Source: CAYFPX01 sp964501915 (GTDB taxonomy: Bacteria; Myxococcota_A; UBA796; CAJQPC01). From it: DNA of 64,000 nucleotides. Within the stretch, counting starts at the first letter, position 1. Every line of letters begins with the position of its first letter. Made by a program: the position numbers and the translations under genes. The notes beneath the pieces are model-generated. The model saw nothing but the letters and a program-made list of their open reading frames with translations, had not been told where the DNA came from and ran no database searches. Positions 45,544-54,206 of the stretch are shown in pieces. The DNA lies in the NCBI GenBank assembly GCA_964501915.1, contig CAZCVP010000003.1, positions 32,590 through 96,589 on the forward strand, given 5' to 3'.

Positions 45544-46380
45544 ATGAGGATCGGCATCGGAGTCACCGTGCTCGCCCTGGCCCTGCCAGCGGCTGCGGCG
45601 AAGTTCCGGACCAGCAAGGCCACGGACGAGGAGCTGGTCGCACAGCTCGGCCTCGAAGGCCCCGAAGTCCGGCTGGAGATCGTGGCCGAGCTCGGAGAGC
45701 GGGGCCTGGTGTCGAGCTGTCCCGTCCTCACCCAGCGGGTGAAGACCGATGACCACCAGGGGGTGCGCTCGCTGGCGCTGGACACCCTGGAGGCCATGTC
45801 CTGCCCGGAGCTGCTCCACGCCGCCCAGACCGCGGTCCGGAGCGACCCCACGCCGAGCAACCGCATGCAGGCGCTGGACCTGGCCCGGCGCCAGGGCGAT
45901 CCGCAGCAGCTCCAGCTCTACGCCGATGTGCTCGCCCACGACACCGCTGCCCAGGTCCGTCACCGCGCCCTGGGCCTGGCGATCGAGACGCGGCTGCCGG
46001 GGGTGGAGGCGCTCTACCGCGAGGCCCTGCGAGACGACTACTCGGAGGTCGTGCGCGACGCCGCCCTGGAGCTGGTCCTGCTCCAGGACGAGGAGGCTCG
46101 CCAGGCCCTGTTCGAGGAGGTGCCCACCCTGCGGGCCCTCGACCGGGAGGTGGTCATGGAGGCCTGGAAGGGTCGGCCCCTGCACGGCGACACCGGGTAC
46201 CTGCTGGCCTGCCTCGACGACAGCCACCTGCCCGTGGCGCTGGCGGCCGCCGCGGCCCTGGCGACCCTGGGAGACCCGAAGGCACTGCCCGCCCTGAGGA
46301 CCCAGGCCCAGCGGGAGCGGGACAAGGACGTTCGCAAGGCCCTGGAGCGGACCATCGAGACCCTGGAGGATGGTCCATGA
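45544..46380 (+). CDS. Exported HEAT-repeat protein 1
   Basis: A 278-residue protein with an N-terminal signal peptide (MRIGIGVTVLALALPAAAA). It is built of about seven ~30-residue HEAT/armadillo-like helical hairpins (for example DDHQGVRSLALDTLEAM, SEVVRDAALELVLLQD, LPVALAAAAALATLGDP). It is a paralogue of the next gene: both mature ends begin (A)KF-TSKATDEELV or ARFKASDATGTELV. It is presumably a periplasmic protein-binding scaffold. Its stop overlaps the next start as ATGA. Confidence 0.82.
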   Translation: MRIGIGVTVLALALPAAAAKFRTSKATDEELVAQLGLEGPEVRLEIVAELGERGLVSSCPVLTQRVKTDDHQGVRSLALDTLEAMSCPELLHAAQTAVRSDPTPSNRMQALDLARRQGDPQQLQLYADVLAHDTAAQVRHRALGLAIETRLPGVEALYREALRDDYSEVVRDAALELVLLQDEEARQALFEEVPTLRALDREVVMEAWKGRPLHGDTGYLLACLDDSHLPVALAAAAALATLGDPKALPALRTQAQRERDKDVRKALERTIETLEDGP

Positions 46381-47252
46381 AGACGGAGTGGATGATCGCC
46401 GGCGCGCTGCTGCTGGCCCTGCCGGCCCAGGCGGCGCGGTTCAAGGCGTCCGACGCCACCGGGACCGAGCTGGTGGCCTGCCTCTCGGAGCAGAAGGACG
46501 CCACCAAGCGGGACTGTCTCGACGAGATCGCGAACCGTCGCCTGGGCCAGGCCAGCCCCCAGGTGTCGGCACTGATCGACAGCGCCGACGAGGACGTGCG
46601 GGTCGACGCCCTCGCCACCCTGGAGAAGCTGGGCGCGCCGGAGCTCCTCCCTGCGGCCCACCAGGTCGCCCTGAGCGACGAGGTCGTGGGAAACCGGTCC
46701 AAGGCGCTGCGCATCATCGAGCTCTACGGGGGCGCGGACTCCTCCGGTGTGGTCGGCCAGGTCATCGCCGAGGACAGCGAAGCGAGCATCCGCCGCAAGG
46801 CGGTGGTGATCGCCGGCAAGAAGGGCTGGTCGGACCTGGAGTCCGTGATCCTGGAGCGTGGCCTCACCGACCCCGACCCCGACGTGAACATCGAGGCCGC
46901 CCGGGCGGTCGTGGCCTTCGGCAACCCCGAGGGCCGGGGGCCGATCCACCAGCTCCTCCTGGAGAGTCCCGACCCCCGGACCCGGGAGTGGGTCGTGCGG
47001 GCCATCGAGAACAGACCGCTGGCGGTGGACCGGGACCCCTTGATCCGTGCCCTCGACGACTCGGCACCCCACGTGGCCCGGCACGCCGCACGAGCCCTGC
47101 GGGGGCTGGGCGACCCCTCGGTTGCGCCGATCCTGCGGGACAAGGCGATGGACGTCCGCGATCCAGCCGTGGCCGAGGAGTTCTCGGAGGCCGCCCAGCA
47201 CCTGGAGCTGATGGGCCCCGCGGCCGCCCCGGCGGAAGGGGGAGGCATCTGA
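46377..47252 (+). CDS. Exported HEAT-repeat protein 2
   Basis: A 291-residue paralogue of the previous protein with its own signal peptide (MKTEWMIAGALLLALPAQAA) and about eight HEAT-like repeats (DEDVRVDALATLEKLG, DPDVNIEAARAVVAFG, APHVARHAARALRGLGD). It ends in a flexible Ala/Pro/Gly tail. The tandem pair arose by duplication and the products may work together. The stop codon overlaps the unusual CTG start of the JAMM gene. Confidence 0.82.
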   Translation: MKTEWMIAGALLLALPAQAARFKASDATGTELVACLSEQKDATKRDCLDEIANRRLGQASPQVSALIDSADEDVRVDALATLEKLGAPELLPAAHQVALSDEVVGNRSKALRIIELYGGADSSGVVGQVIAEDSEASIRRKAVVIAGKKGWSDLESVILERGLTDPDPDVNIEAARAVVAFGNPEGRGPIHQLLLESPDPRTREWVVRAIENRPLAVDRDPLIRALDDSAPHVARHAARALRGLGDPSVAPILRDKAMDVRDPAVAEEFSEAAQHLELMGPAAAPAEGGGI

Positions 47253-47761
47253 GCCCGCTCCGGCTCTCCGCGGCCGTCGTCGAGGCCCTCTTCACCGAGG
47301 CGACCACCTGCTGGCCCCGGGAGGCCTGCGGCGTGGTCGTGGGCCGACCGGCGGACCCGGAGAGCTGGCGCTTCGAGCGCTTCGACAACCTGGTGGACAG
47401 GCTCCACGCGGTGGATCCGGAGCGCCACCCTCGAGACGCCCGCACCGCCTTCGCCCTGGACGGCCTGAAGCTCCAGCGCCTGCTCGACGACTGCGCCGAG
47501 CGAGCGGAGGAGCTGGTGGCCATCGCCCACTCCCACCCGGAGTTCCCGGCCTACTTCTCGGCGACGGACCAGGCGGCGGCCGCCCCCTTCGGCGCCCCCA
47601 GCTACCCGGAGGCCACGCAGCTCGTGGTCTCGGTGTTCGGGGGCGAGGTCCGCGAGGTCAAGGGCTTCTCCTGGCAGGAGGGCGACTGGGTGGAGCACCC
47701 ACTCGCCGGACTCCCGGAGCTGCCTGGGGCTCCGGCCGGCGCGAAGCCGCTCGAGGGATAG
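47249..47761 (+). CDS. JAMM/MPN-family metalloprotease, CTG start
   Basis: A 170-residue zinc isopeptidase-like protein. The JAMM motif is complete: Glu in REACGVVVG, His-x-His in IAHSHPEFPAYF and Ser-x-x-Asp in SATDQ. It is close in size to bacterial Mec/M67-type peptidases that trim ubiquitin-like sulfur carriers. No ATG, GTG or TTG is available before the catalytic Glu in this frame. The likely start is CTG 47249, which overlaps the previous stop as CTGA and has GGAGG at 47241-47245. No sulfur-carrier gene lies next to it. Confidence 0.8.
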   Translation: MSPLRLSAAVVEALFTEATTCWPREACGVVVGRPADPESWRFERFDNLVDRLHAVDPERHPRDARTAFALDGLKLQRLLDDCAERAEELVAIAHSHPEFPAYFSATDQAAAAPFGAPSYPEATQLVVSVFGGEVREVKGFSWQEGDWVEHPLAGLPELPGAPAGAKPLEG

Positions 47762-47767
47762 CCAGCC

Positions 47768-48214
47768 ATGGCGCCCAACCCCCTGTGGGCCGAAGCGGGA
47801 CCCGACGACCACCGCTGCGACGACTGCACCTGGCACTACCGGGGAGGTCGGGGCCGAGCCGTCGACCGCTGTCGCCGCCACGGCGACCAGCGTCTCGAAC
47901 CGGCCTGGCCCGCCTGCGCCGCCTGGACGGCTCCCCTGGACTGCGCCGACTGCGGTGCCTGCTGCCGCGAGGCCTACCACGCCGTGGAGGTCTCCCAGAG
48001 GGACCCGGTCCGCAGGAGCCACCCCGAGCTCCTGGTGCGGGTCGACGGTCGCTGGCAGATCCGCCGGGAGGGCCCCCGCTGCGCCGGCCTGGTGGGCGAG
48101 CCGGGCACCTTCACCTGCAGGATCTACGAGGAGCGACCCCGCACCTGTCGCGACTTCGAGCGCGGGAGCGCGAACTGCGTGGACGCCCGCACCCGGATCG
48201 GGCTCACGCCCTGA
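47768..48214 (+). CDS. YkgJ family cysteine-cluster protein
   Basis: A 148-residue cytoplasmic protein with CADCGACCREAYH, the CxxCxxCC motif of the YkgJ family (putative zinc or iron chelating). A CAGLVGEPGTFTCRIYEERPRTCRDF block follows, whose cysteines (C-x-IY-x-x-RPxxCRxF) also match that family. An extra N-terminal pair (CDDC) adds to the metal site. It follows the JAMM gene by 6 bp, so it is probably cotranscribed. Its stop abuts the convergent aminotransferase stop with no gap. Confidence 0.85.
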   Translation: MAPNPLWAEAGPDDHRCDDCTWHYRGGRGRAVDRCRRHGDQRLEPAWPACAAWTAPLDCADCGACCREAYHAVEVSQRDPVRRSHPELLVRVDGRWQIRREGPRCAGLVGEPGTFTCRIYEERPRTCRDFERGSANCVDARTRIGLTP

Positions 48215-49534
48215 TCACCCCTCGAAGGCCCGGTCGGTGATCTCCAGCCCGCGATCGATGATCTCGAAGCCGTGGCTCAGCTCGTCCTCGGTGATGACCA
48301 GCGGCGGGTTGGCCATGAAGCTGCCCCAGCGGACGAAGGTGAACAGGCCCTGGTCGCGGAAGAAGGCGCCGAGCTCCTTCATGGCCGGGTGGGTGCCGTT
48401 GTAGGGCGCGATCGACTCCCCGGCGCTGTTCTTCTGCACGTCGATCATGCCGAACATGCCGATGCAGCGGTACTCCCGCATCGAGGGGTGCTTCGCCTGG
48501 AGCCGATCCAGCTCGGCCCGCATCACGGACTCCATCTTGGCGGCCCGCTCGACCAGGCCCTCCTCCTCCATGACATCGATGACGGCCAGGGCCGTGGCCA
48601 GGCCCACCGGGTGGGAGTTGTAGGTCAGGCCACCCCAGAAGGTGTTCTCGCGGAAGTGGTCGGCGATCTCGTCGCGCAGCCCCACGGCGCCGAGGGGGGC
48701 GTAGGAGCTTGTCAGGCCCTTGGCCATGCTCACGAGGTCGGGGACGATGCCGGCGTGCTCGAAGGCGAACCACTTGCCGGTGCGGCCGAAGCCACACATG
48801 ACCTCGTCGCAGATGAGCAGGATGCCGTGCCGGTCGAGCAGCTCGCGCAGTCCCTGGAGGTAGCCGGGCGGCGGCGGCAGGACCCCGTTGGTGCCGGTGA
48901 CCGTCTCGATGATCATCGCGGCGATGGTGTGGCCGCCTTCGTAGTCGATGACCTCTTCGAGGTACTCGAGGTTGCGGCGAGCCTGCTCCTCGGGCGTGTC
49001 GCCGAAGGAGACCTTGTAGGGGCGGGGGTCCAGCACCCGGACGTGGCCCGGAGGTCCCGGCTCGTTGGCCCAGCGCCGCGGATCCCCGGTCACCTGCATC
49101 ATCAGGTTGGTAGCCCCGTGGTAGCTGCGGTACCGGCTGAGGATCTTGTGGCGACCGGTGAACAGACGAGCGGCACGGATGGCGTTCTCGTTGGCCTCTG
49201 CACCGCCGAGGGTGAAGAAGAAGGTGTTGATGTCGCCCGGCACCAGGCTGGCCAGCTTGCGACCCAGCTCGGCGCGGACGCGGGTGGCGCTGTGGGGGAA
49301 GGCGTAGACCAGCTCGTCGAGCTGGGCCTTCATCGCGGCGATGACCTTGGGGTGGCCGTGGCCGATGTTCACCGACATGAGCTGGCTGTTGAAGTCCAGG
49401 ATGCGCTCGCCGTCCAGGCCATGGAGCCAGACGCCCTCGGCCCCGCCGATGGGCAAGGGGGCGACCGCGTCTCTCGGGGCCCAGTTGAAGAGGGTGTGGC
49501 GCTTGCAGAGCTCGACGATCTCGGCCGTTTCCAT
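48215..49534 (-). CDS. Class III aminotransferase (PLP-dependent)
   Basis: A 439-residue enzyme. The PLP Schiff-base lysine is Lys272 (VSMAKGLTSSYAPLG). The Asp that contacts the pyridine ring is in LLICDEVMCGFGRTG, and the GGAEANENAIRAARLFTG block binds phosphate. It is most like omega-amino acid / beta-alanine:pyruvate or adenosylmethionine-type class III transaminases. The amino donor cannot be fixed. The frame is open far upstream, but ATG 49534, preceded by GGAG, begins the natural N-terminus. Confidence 0.9.
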   Translation of the reverse strand: METAEIVELCKRHTLFNWAPRDAVAPLPIGGAEGVWLHGLDGERILDFNSQLMSVNIGHGHPKVIAAMKAQLDELVYAFPHSATRVRAELGRKLASLVPGDINTFFFTLGGAEANENAIRAARLFTGRHKILSRYRSYHGATNLMMQVTGDPRRWANEPGPPGHVRVLDPRPYKVSFGDTPEEQARRNLEYLEEVIDYEGGHTIAAMIIETVTGTNGVLPPPPGYLQGLRELLDRHGILLICDEVMCGFGRTGKWFAFEHAGIVPDLVSMAKGLTSSYAPLGAVGLRDEIADHFRENTFWGGLTYNSHPVGLATALAVIDVMEEEGLVERAAKMESVMRAELDRLQAKHPSMREYRCIGMFGMIDVQKNSAGESIAPYNGTHPAMKELGAFFRDQGLFTFVRWGSFMANPPLVITEDELSHGFEIIDRGLEITDRAFEG

Positions 49535-49597
49535 CGCTGACTCCAGGTCGGACTTCGAGCCTAATGGGGGCTCGACGGGCCGGCTATGCTGCGTCGC

Positions 49598-49717
49598 ATG
49601 AACGAGGCTGACTGGCTCCGCAAGCGCTGGAAGCACCGCTTCCGCGGCTGCTCCGTGCTCCCGGCGGTGGTGCTGCTGGGCGCCGGGCTCGCGGCCCTGG
49701 TGAGCTGGCTGGCCTGA
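49598..49717 (+). CDS. 39-residue single-span membrane protein
   Basis: A short ORF coding a basic amphipathic N-terminus (LRKRWKHRFRG) followed by one hydrophobic segment (VLPAVVLLGAGLAALVSWLA) ending at the stop. The codon pattern (G/C third positions) is consistent with coding, and the basic-inside layout suits a small inner-membrane protein. No clear ribosome site precedes the ATG. It lies alone between the divergent starts and ends of the aminotransferase and antiporter genes. Confidence 0.35.
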   Translation: MNEADWLRKRWKHRFRGCSVLPAVVLLGAGLAALVSWLA

Positions 49718-49740
49718 CAGCGGCGAGCACCGCAGCGGGC

Positions 49741-51273
49741 TCAGGAGGGGGCGCTGGCCTGCTGGGGGAGCCTGCCGAGCACCAGGACCGTGGCCAGGCA
49801 GGCGGCGGCGCCGAGGATCAGGCAGAGCCACAGCGGCGCTCCCAGCCCGATCGGCAAGGTGCCGGCGAGGACGCTGATGATGCCGGTGGCCATGGCATAG
49901 GGGAGCTGGGTGCGCACGTGGGCCACGTGATCGCACTCGGTCCCCAGGCTGCTGAGCACCGTGGTGTCGGAGATCGGCGAGCAGTGGTCGCCCCAGCAGG
50001 CCCCGGACAGCACGGCGCCGACGGAGGCGAAGGCGATGGGCATGCTGTCGGGCGCCACGGCGAAGGTGAGGGGCACGACCATCGGCATCAGGATGCCCAT
50101 GGTGCCGAAGCTGGTGCCGGTGGCGAAGGCGCACAGGGCCGCGACACAGAAGACGAGGGTCGGCAGCCAGACCGGGGAGAGGCTGCCCTCCAGCACGCTG
50201 ACGAGGTAGCCGGCCGCCTGGAGCTCGCCCATGGCCGCGCCGAGTGCCCAGGCCAGGAACAGGATGATCAGGGCGTCGAAGAGCGCCCCCATGCCGTGGA
50301 CCGCAGCGTCGAAGGCCTCCCTGGGGTCCAGCGCCCGCTGGACGATGGCGATGGCGATGGCCAGGATGACCGCCGCCAGCGAGGCCCGCAGCATGGCGTC
50401 GTAGCCGTCGGCGTTGCCCAGGATCTCGAAGACCCGCGCACCGGGCTCCGAAGCCGCGACGCCCTGGGACCAGAGGTCCCTGCCGGCCACGCCCAGGAGC
50501 GCCGCGATGGGCAGGATCGCCAGCCAGATGCGGCTCGGGGGCATGCGCTCGGCGGCCTCGGCCTCCGCGGCGAGCTCGTGACCCACGGACTCCTCGGCCT
50601 GGAGCATCGCCCCGAAGTCCCGCCCGGTCCAGGCCACGACGCCGACGAAGAGGATCGTGAACACGCTGTAGAAGCGGTAGCCGATGCCCTCGACGAAGAA
50701 GGCATAGGGGTCGATGTCCTTGCCCGCCGCGAGCAGGCCGTCGCCCACGAGGCCGACCTCGTAGCCGATCCAGGTGCTCACCAGGGCGAGCGAGGCGATG
50801 GGCGCCGCGGTCGAGTCCACGATGTAGGCCAGCTTCTCCCGGCTGATGCGCAGGCGATCCGCCAGGGGCCGCATGCTGCTGCCGATGATCAGGCAGTTGG
50901 CGTAGTCGTCGAAGAACACGACCAGGCCCGCCAGCCAGGTCGCGACCATGCCGCTGCGCCGGGTCTTGGCGATGAGCACGACCGCCTCGACCAGGGCGCG
51001 GGTGCCGCCGCCCTTGGCCATCACCCCGACGACCGAGCCGACGAAGAGCGAGAACAGGGTGACCTTCATGTGGTCGCGGTCGGCGACGGCGTCCAGGATC
51101 AGCGGGTCGACGAGGTGCAGGGCGCCGGCGACGGGGTTCCAGGACTCCACCACGGTGGCGGCGAACCAGGTCGCCACCGTGAGCGAGAGCACGACGTTGC
51201 GGGACCAGAAGGCGAGCCCGATCGCGGCGAAGGCCGGGAGCAGCGAGAGGATGCCGAAGGGGTGCGGTTCCAT
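49741..51273 (-). CDS. NhaC-family Na+/H+ antiporter
   Basis: A 510-residue membrane protein with 11-12 hydrophobic segments. Conserved features of the NhaC family include the charged FFDDYANCLIIG segment, an STAAPIASLALVSTWIGYE stretch and GACWGDHCSPISDTTVLSS near the C-terminus. It should exchange sodium (or another cation, or an amino acid pair) for protons at the inner membrane. It is divergent from the SDR gene at 51314 with 40 bp between. Confidence 0.9.
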   Translation of the reverse strand: MEPHPFGILSLLPAFAAIGLAFWSRNVVLSLTVATWFAATVVESWNPVAGALHLVDPLILDAVADRDHMKVTLFSLFVGSVVGVMAKGGGTRALVEAVVLIAKTRRSGMVATWLAGLVVFFDDYANCLIIGSSMRPLADRLRISREKLAYIVDSTAAPIASLALVSTWIGYEVGLVGDGLLAAGKDIDPYAFFVEGIGYRFYSVFTILFVGVVAWTGRDFGAMLQAEESVGHELAAEAEAAERMPPSRIWLAILPIAALLGVAGRDLWSQGVAASEPGARVFEILGNADGYDAMLRASLAAVILAIAIAIVQRALDPREAFDAAVHGMGALFDALIILFLAWALGAAMGELQAAGYLVSVLEGSLSPVWLPTLVFCVAALCAFATGTSFGTMGILMPMVVPLTFAVAPDSMPIAFASVGAVLSGACWGDHCSPISDTTVLSSLGTECDHVAHVRTQLPYAMATGIISVLAGTLPIGLGAPLWLCLILGAAACLATVLVLGRLPQQASAPS

Positions 51274-51313
51274 GGCCGGACACCTAATGCAACAGCGAGG
51301 TTAGGGGCCGGCC

Positions 51314-52009
51314 ATGGCTCGACACGCACTCCTCGTCGGCGGCACCCGGGGCATCGGGCGGGCGCTCGCGGGCTCGCTGTTGGACTCCGGCTGGCGGATC
51401 ACCCTGGCCAGCCGCAGCACGCGGGCCGAGGAGCTGGAGGCCCGGGGGGCGTGCTGGCGGGCCTGCGACGCCTCGGATCCCGCGGCCTGTCGGGAGCTGG
51501 TCGCGGCCAGCGAGCCGATCGACGCCCTGGTCGTCTGTGCCGGCCCCTACCACCGGGTGCCCTTCTTCCGCGAGACCGCCGAGGGCTGGCGGGAGATGTT
51601 CACCCACAACCTCGATCCCGTCTTCTTCCTCGGCCAGGCCGTGATGCCCGGCATGCGCCAGCGGGGCTTCGGCCGCATCCTGACCTTCTCGATGGCCAAC
51701 GCCCACAAGCTCCAGGCCAACCCCCAGGTCGCCGCCCACTACGCCGCCAAGGTCGGGGTCGTGGCCCTGACCCGGACCCTGGCCCGGATCGGGGCAGGGT
51801 CCGGCGTGACCGCGAACTGCATCTCTCCCGGGTTCATCGACTCGGGCTCCGCGCCGGCCGAGGAGCTCGCGGAGATGGCGCCGAAGATCCCGGCGAAGCG
51901 CATCGGCCGCCTCGACGAGGTCGTGGCGGTGGCCACCTTCCTGCTGTCGGAGGAGGCTGGCTACGTCAACGGCGCCGACCTGCCCGTTTCCGGCGCCTGG
52001 GGTCTGTGA
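51314..52009 (+). CDS. Short-chain dehydrogenase/reductase
   Basis: A 231-residue classical SDR: VGGTRGIGRAL cofactor motif at residues 8-18, VVCAG in place of NNAG, FSMANA holding the catalytic Ser, and HYAAK as the Tyr-x-x-x-Lys pair. It ends with the FabG-like VNGADLPVSGAWGL. It lies first in a same-strand run with the patatin, nucleosidase, exonuclease and EEP genes. Substrate unknown. Confidence 0.9.
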   Translation: MARHALLVGGTRGIGRALAGSLLDSGWRITLASRSTRAEELEARGACWRACDASDPAACRELVAASEPIDALVVCAGPYHRVPFFRETAEGWREMFTHNLDPVFFLGQAVMPGMRQRGFGRILTFSMANAHKLQANPQVAAHYAAKVGVVALTRTLARIGAGSGVTANCISPGFIDSGSAPAEELAEMAPKIPAKRIGRLDEVVAVATFLLSEEAGYVNGADLPVSGAWGL

Positions 52010-52017
52010 GCTCCCCG

Positions 52018-52722
52018 ATGACCGCCGACCTGTTGCTCAGCAGTGGCTTCCTCGCCTTCGGCCGCCAGGCCGGCTTCCTCCAGGGCGTGGAGGACAGCGG
52101 CCTGGAGGTGGGGGCCGTGGTGGGCACCAGCTCCGGGGCGCTCGCCGGCTCCCTGTGGGCCTCCGGCCTGTCGGCCCAGGAGGTCTTCGAGGCCCTCACC
52201 GAGCGGTCACCGCTGGCCAGTGTGCGGCCCTGCTGGCAGCCCTGGCGCGGACTGCTCTCGATGAGCGCCGTCGTTCGCGACCTGCGGGACCGCCTGCCGG
52301 TGACCTTCGCCGAGCTGCCGCGCCCCTTCGCCGTGGGCGTGATGGGTCCGGACGGCAGCCACCGGCTGGTCCGCGAGGGCCCCCTGGCCGAGGCCGTGGC
52401 CGCTTCCTGCGCGATTCCCACCCTCTTCGCCCCGGTCCACGTCCACGGCGAGCCCTGCCGGGACGGCGGCTTCACGGATCGCATCGGCGCCCGCGCCTGG
52501 CGCGCCTGGCGGGGGGACCGCACCGCGGTGGCCCACCTGGTGGATCGGTCGGGGGGAACGGACGCCGACCCCGCGATCGATGATCTCCTGGTCGTGCGGT
52601 CCGGGCGGTCCTTCGCGAAGCTCTGGGATCTGGGTGACGTAGGTGCCCGCTTCGAGGAGACACGGGTGTCCACCATCACCGCCCTACGACATGCGGGCTA
52701 CGCCCTGGGCGGGAGCGGATAG
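52018..52722 (+). CDS. Patatin-like phospholipase
   Basis: A 234-residue protein with the Ser-Asp dyad of patatins: GTSSGA (nucleophile Ser in G-x-S-x-G) at ~residue 40 and CRDGGFTDR carrying the Asp in DGG. The first loop reads SSGFLAFGRQAG, where the family has GGGxxGxxxxG. The oxyanion hole is therefore altered, which may affect activity. The enzyme would hydrolyse acyl ester bonds of lipids. It follows the SDR by 8 bp. Confidence 0.85.
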   Translation: MTADLLLSSGFLAFGRQAGFLQGVEDSGLEVGAVVGTSSGALAGSLWASGLSAQEVFEALTERSPLASVRPCWQPWRGLLSMSAVVRDLRDRLPVTFAELPRPFAVGVMGPDGSHRLVREGPLAEAVAASCAIPTLFAPVHVHGEPCRDGGFTDRIGARAWRAWRGDRTAVAHLVDRSGGTDADPAIDDLLVVRSGRSFAKLWDLGDVGARFEETRVSTITALRHAGYALGGSG

Positions 52723-52752
52723 AGTCCCCTTCTGCCCGCCCTGGAGCCGTCG

Positions 52753-53319
52753 TTGATCCTGCTGGTCTCGGCCGTCCGCGAAGAGCTCGGACACCACCCC
52801 GGCGAGCCCCTCGGCATCGGTCCGGTCGTCGCGGCGGCCCGCATGGCCACGCTCATCCAGGAGCGCTCACCTCGGGCCGTGTTCATGGTGGGCACGGCCG
52901 GCGCCTATCGGGGCGCCTTCGAGATCCGACAGGCGGTGATCGCCGAGCGGATCGGCCTCTCCGAGGGCGTGGCGGCGATGGGCCTCGGGTACGTGCCCCG
53001 GGCGCCCGGTCCGCTGCCCTGTGACCCGGGCCTGCTCGACCGCCTGGAGGGACCCCGCGCCTCGGTGCTGACCGTCTCCGCGATCACCACCGACTCCGTG
53101 CTGGCCGGGCGCCTCTCCGATGGCTGGGCCCTGGAGCAGATGGAGGCCTATGGCGCCGCCGTCGCCTGCCACCAGGCCGGTGTCCCCTTCGCTGCCGTCT
53201 ACGGCATCTCCAACCACGTGGGACCCGACGCCCACACCCAGTGGCTCGCCCACCGCCACCACGCCCAGGCGCGGGCCCTGGCCGTGGTCTCCCCCCTGCT
53301 CACCGACAACGGGACCTGA
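52753..53319 (+). CDS. Nucleoside phosphorylase-fold hydrolase (futalosine hydrolase-like)
   Basis: A 188-residue protein of the PNP/UDP family, shorter than MTAN (~230). Landmarks are VGTAGAYRG (phosphate/ribose loop), LEQMEAYGAAVACHQAGVPF with the Met-Glu pair binding ribose, and ISNHVGPDA near the end (family: SD or SN). These fit futalosine hydrolase MqnB or a related nucleosidase. MqnB works in the futalosine menaquinone route, but no other mqn genes are here. The start is TTG 52753. The exonuclease gene follows by 7 bp. Confidence 0.78.
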   Translation: MILLVSAVREELGHHPGEPLGIGPVVAAARMATLIQERSPRAVFMVGTAGAYRGAFEIRQAVIAERIGLSEGVAAMGLGYVPRAPGPLPCDPGLLDRLEGPRASVLTVSAITTDSVLAGRLSDGWALEQMEAYGAAVACHQAGVPFAAVYGISNHVGPDAHTQWLAHRHHAQARALAVVSPLLTDNGT

Positions 53320-53326
53320 CCCCTCC

Positions 53327-54199
53327 ATGGACTGGCGCAACCTGGCCATCGTGGCCTTCGACACCGAGACCACGGGCCTGAACCCCCACGACGGCGACCG
53401 CGTCGTCGAGTTCGCTGCGGTCACCCTGACCGTCGGGGAGGAAGGCCGCGTCAGAGGGGTCGAGCCTCGCCAGATGCTCTTCAACCCCGGCATCCCGATC
53501 CCACGGAAGGTCACCGAGATCACCGGGATCGACGACGACGCCGTGGCCGACGCCCCGCCCTTCGAGACCCACGCCGCGGAGATCTCCTCGCTGCTCCAGG
53601 GCGCGATCTGCGTCGCCCACAACTTCCCCTTCGACCGCGCCTTCCTGACCGCCGAGCTGCGTCGGGCCGGCCTGGTCTGGCCCGACCCGATCGCCGAGAT
53701 CGACACCGTCGACCTGTCCATGCAGCGCTTCGAGGGGGCCCGCAGCCACAAGCTGGCCGACCTGTCCCAGCGCCTCGACGTGCCGCTGGACGGCGCCCAC
53801 CGCGCGACCAACGACGCCGAGGCCTGCGGGCGCTGCTTCGTCGAGCTCGCGCGGCGCTTCGACGCCCCCAAGAACCTCGTCGGCATGCTGGACTGGGCCG
53901 ACGCGCTCGGACGCCCCCCGGAGAACCCCTACCTGGGGCGTGGCGCTTCGGGCCTGCTGGAGTACCTCGACGGTCCCCACGCCGGCGATCCGGTCGAGGT
54001 CCATCCCGTCCACCTGGCCTGGCTGACCTACGCTCGGGAGCGACGCGATGGCCGGTGGGCCTATCGGTTCCCGGAGTCCCTGCGACGCTGGGCGGAGCGC
54101 TTCCTGCGGGTCCGCTGCAGCGGCCGGGCGCGGCAGAACGCCAAGAGCTTCGGTCCCGGGGACTGGACCATCGACAGCAACGCCCAGGTCCTGGGCTGA
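53327..54199 (+). CDS. DEDDh 3'-5' exonuclease (DnaQ-like)
   Basis: A 290-residue protein. Exo I is FDTETTGLNP, Exo II is VAHNFPFDRAFL, and Exo III carries the His and Asp in HRATNDAEACGRC, the full DEDDh set. A C-terminal ~90-residue extension (after residue 190) is not typical of the DNA polymerase III epsilon subunit and may give another role in DNA or RNA processing. ATG 53327 is chosen inside a longer frame from 53120. The EEP lipoprotein follows by 7 bp. Confidence 0.87.
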   Translation: MDWRNLAIVAFDTETTGLNPHDGDRVVEFAAVTLTVGEEGRVRGVEPRQMLFNPGIPIPRKVTEITGIDDDAVADAPPFETHAAEISSLLQGAICVAHNFPFDRAFLTAELRRAGLVWPDPIAEIDTVDLSMQRFEGARSHKLADLSQRLDVPLDGAHRATNDAEACGRCFVELARRFDAPKNLVGMLDWADALGRPPENPYLGRGASGLLEYLDGPHAGDPVEVHPVHLAWLTYARERRDGRWAYRFPESLRRWAERFLRVRCSGRARQNAKSFGPGDWTIDSNAQVLG

Positions 54200-54206
54200 G
54201 CCGACC

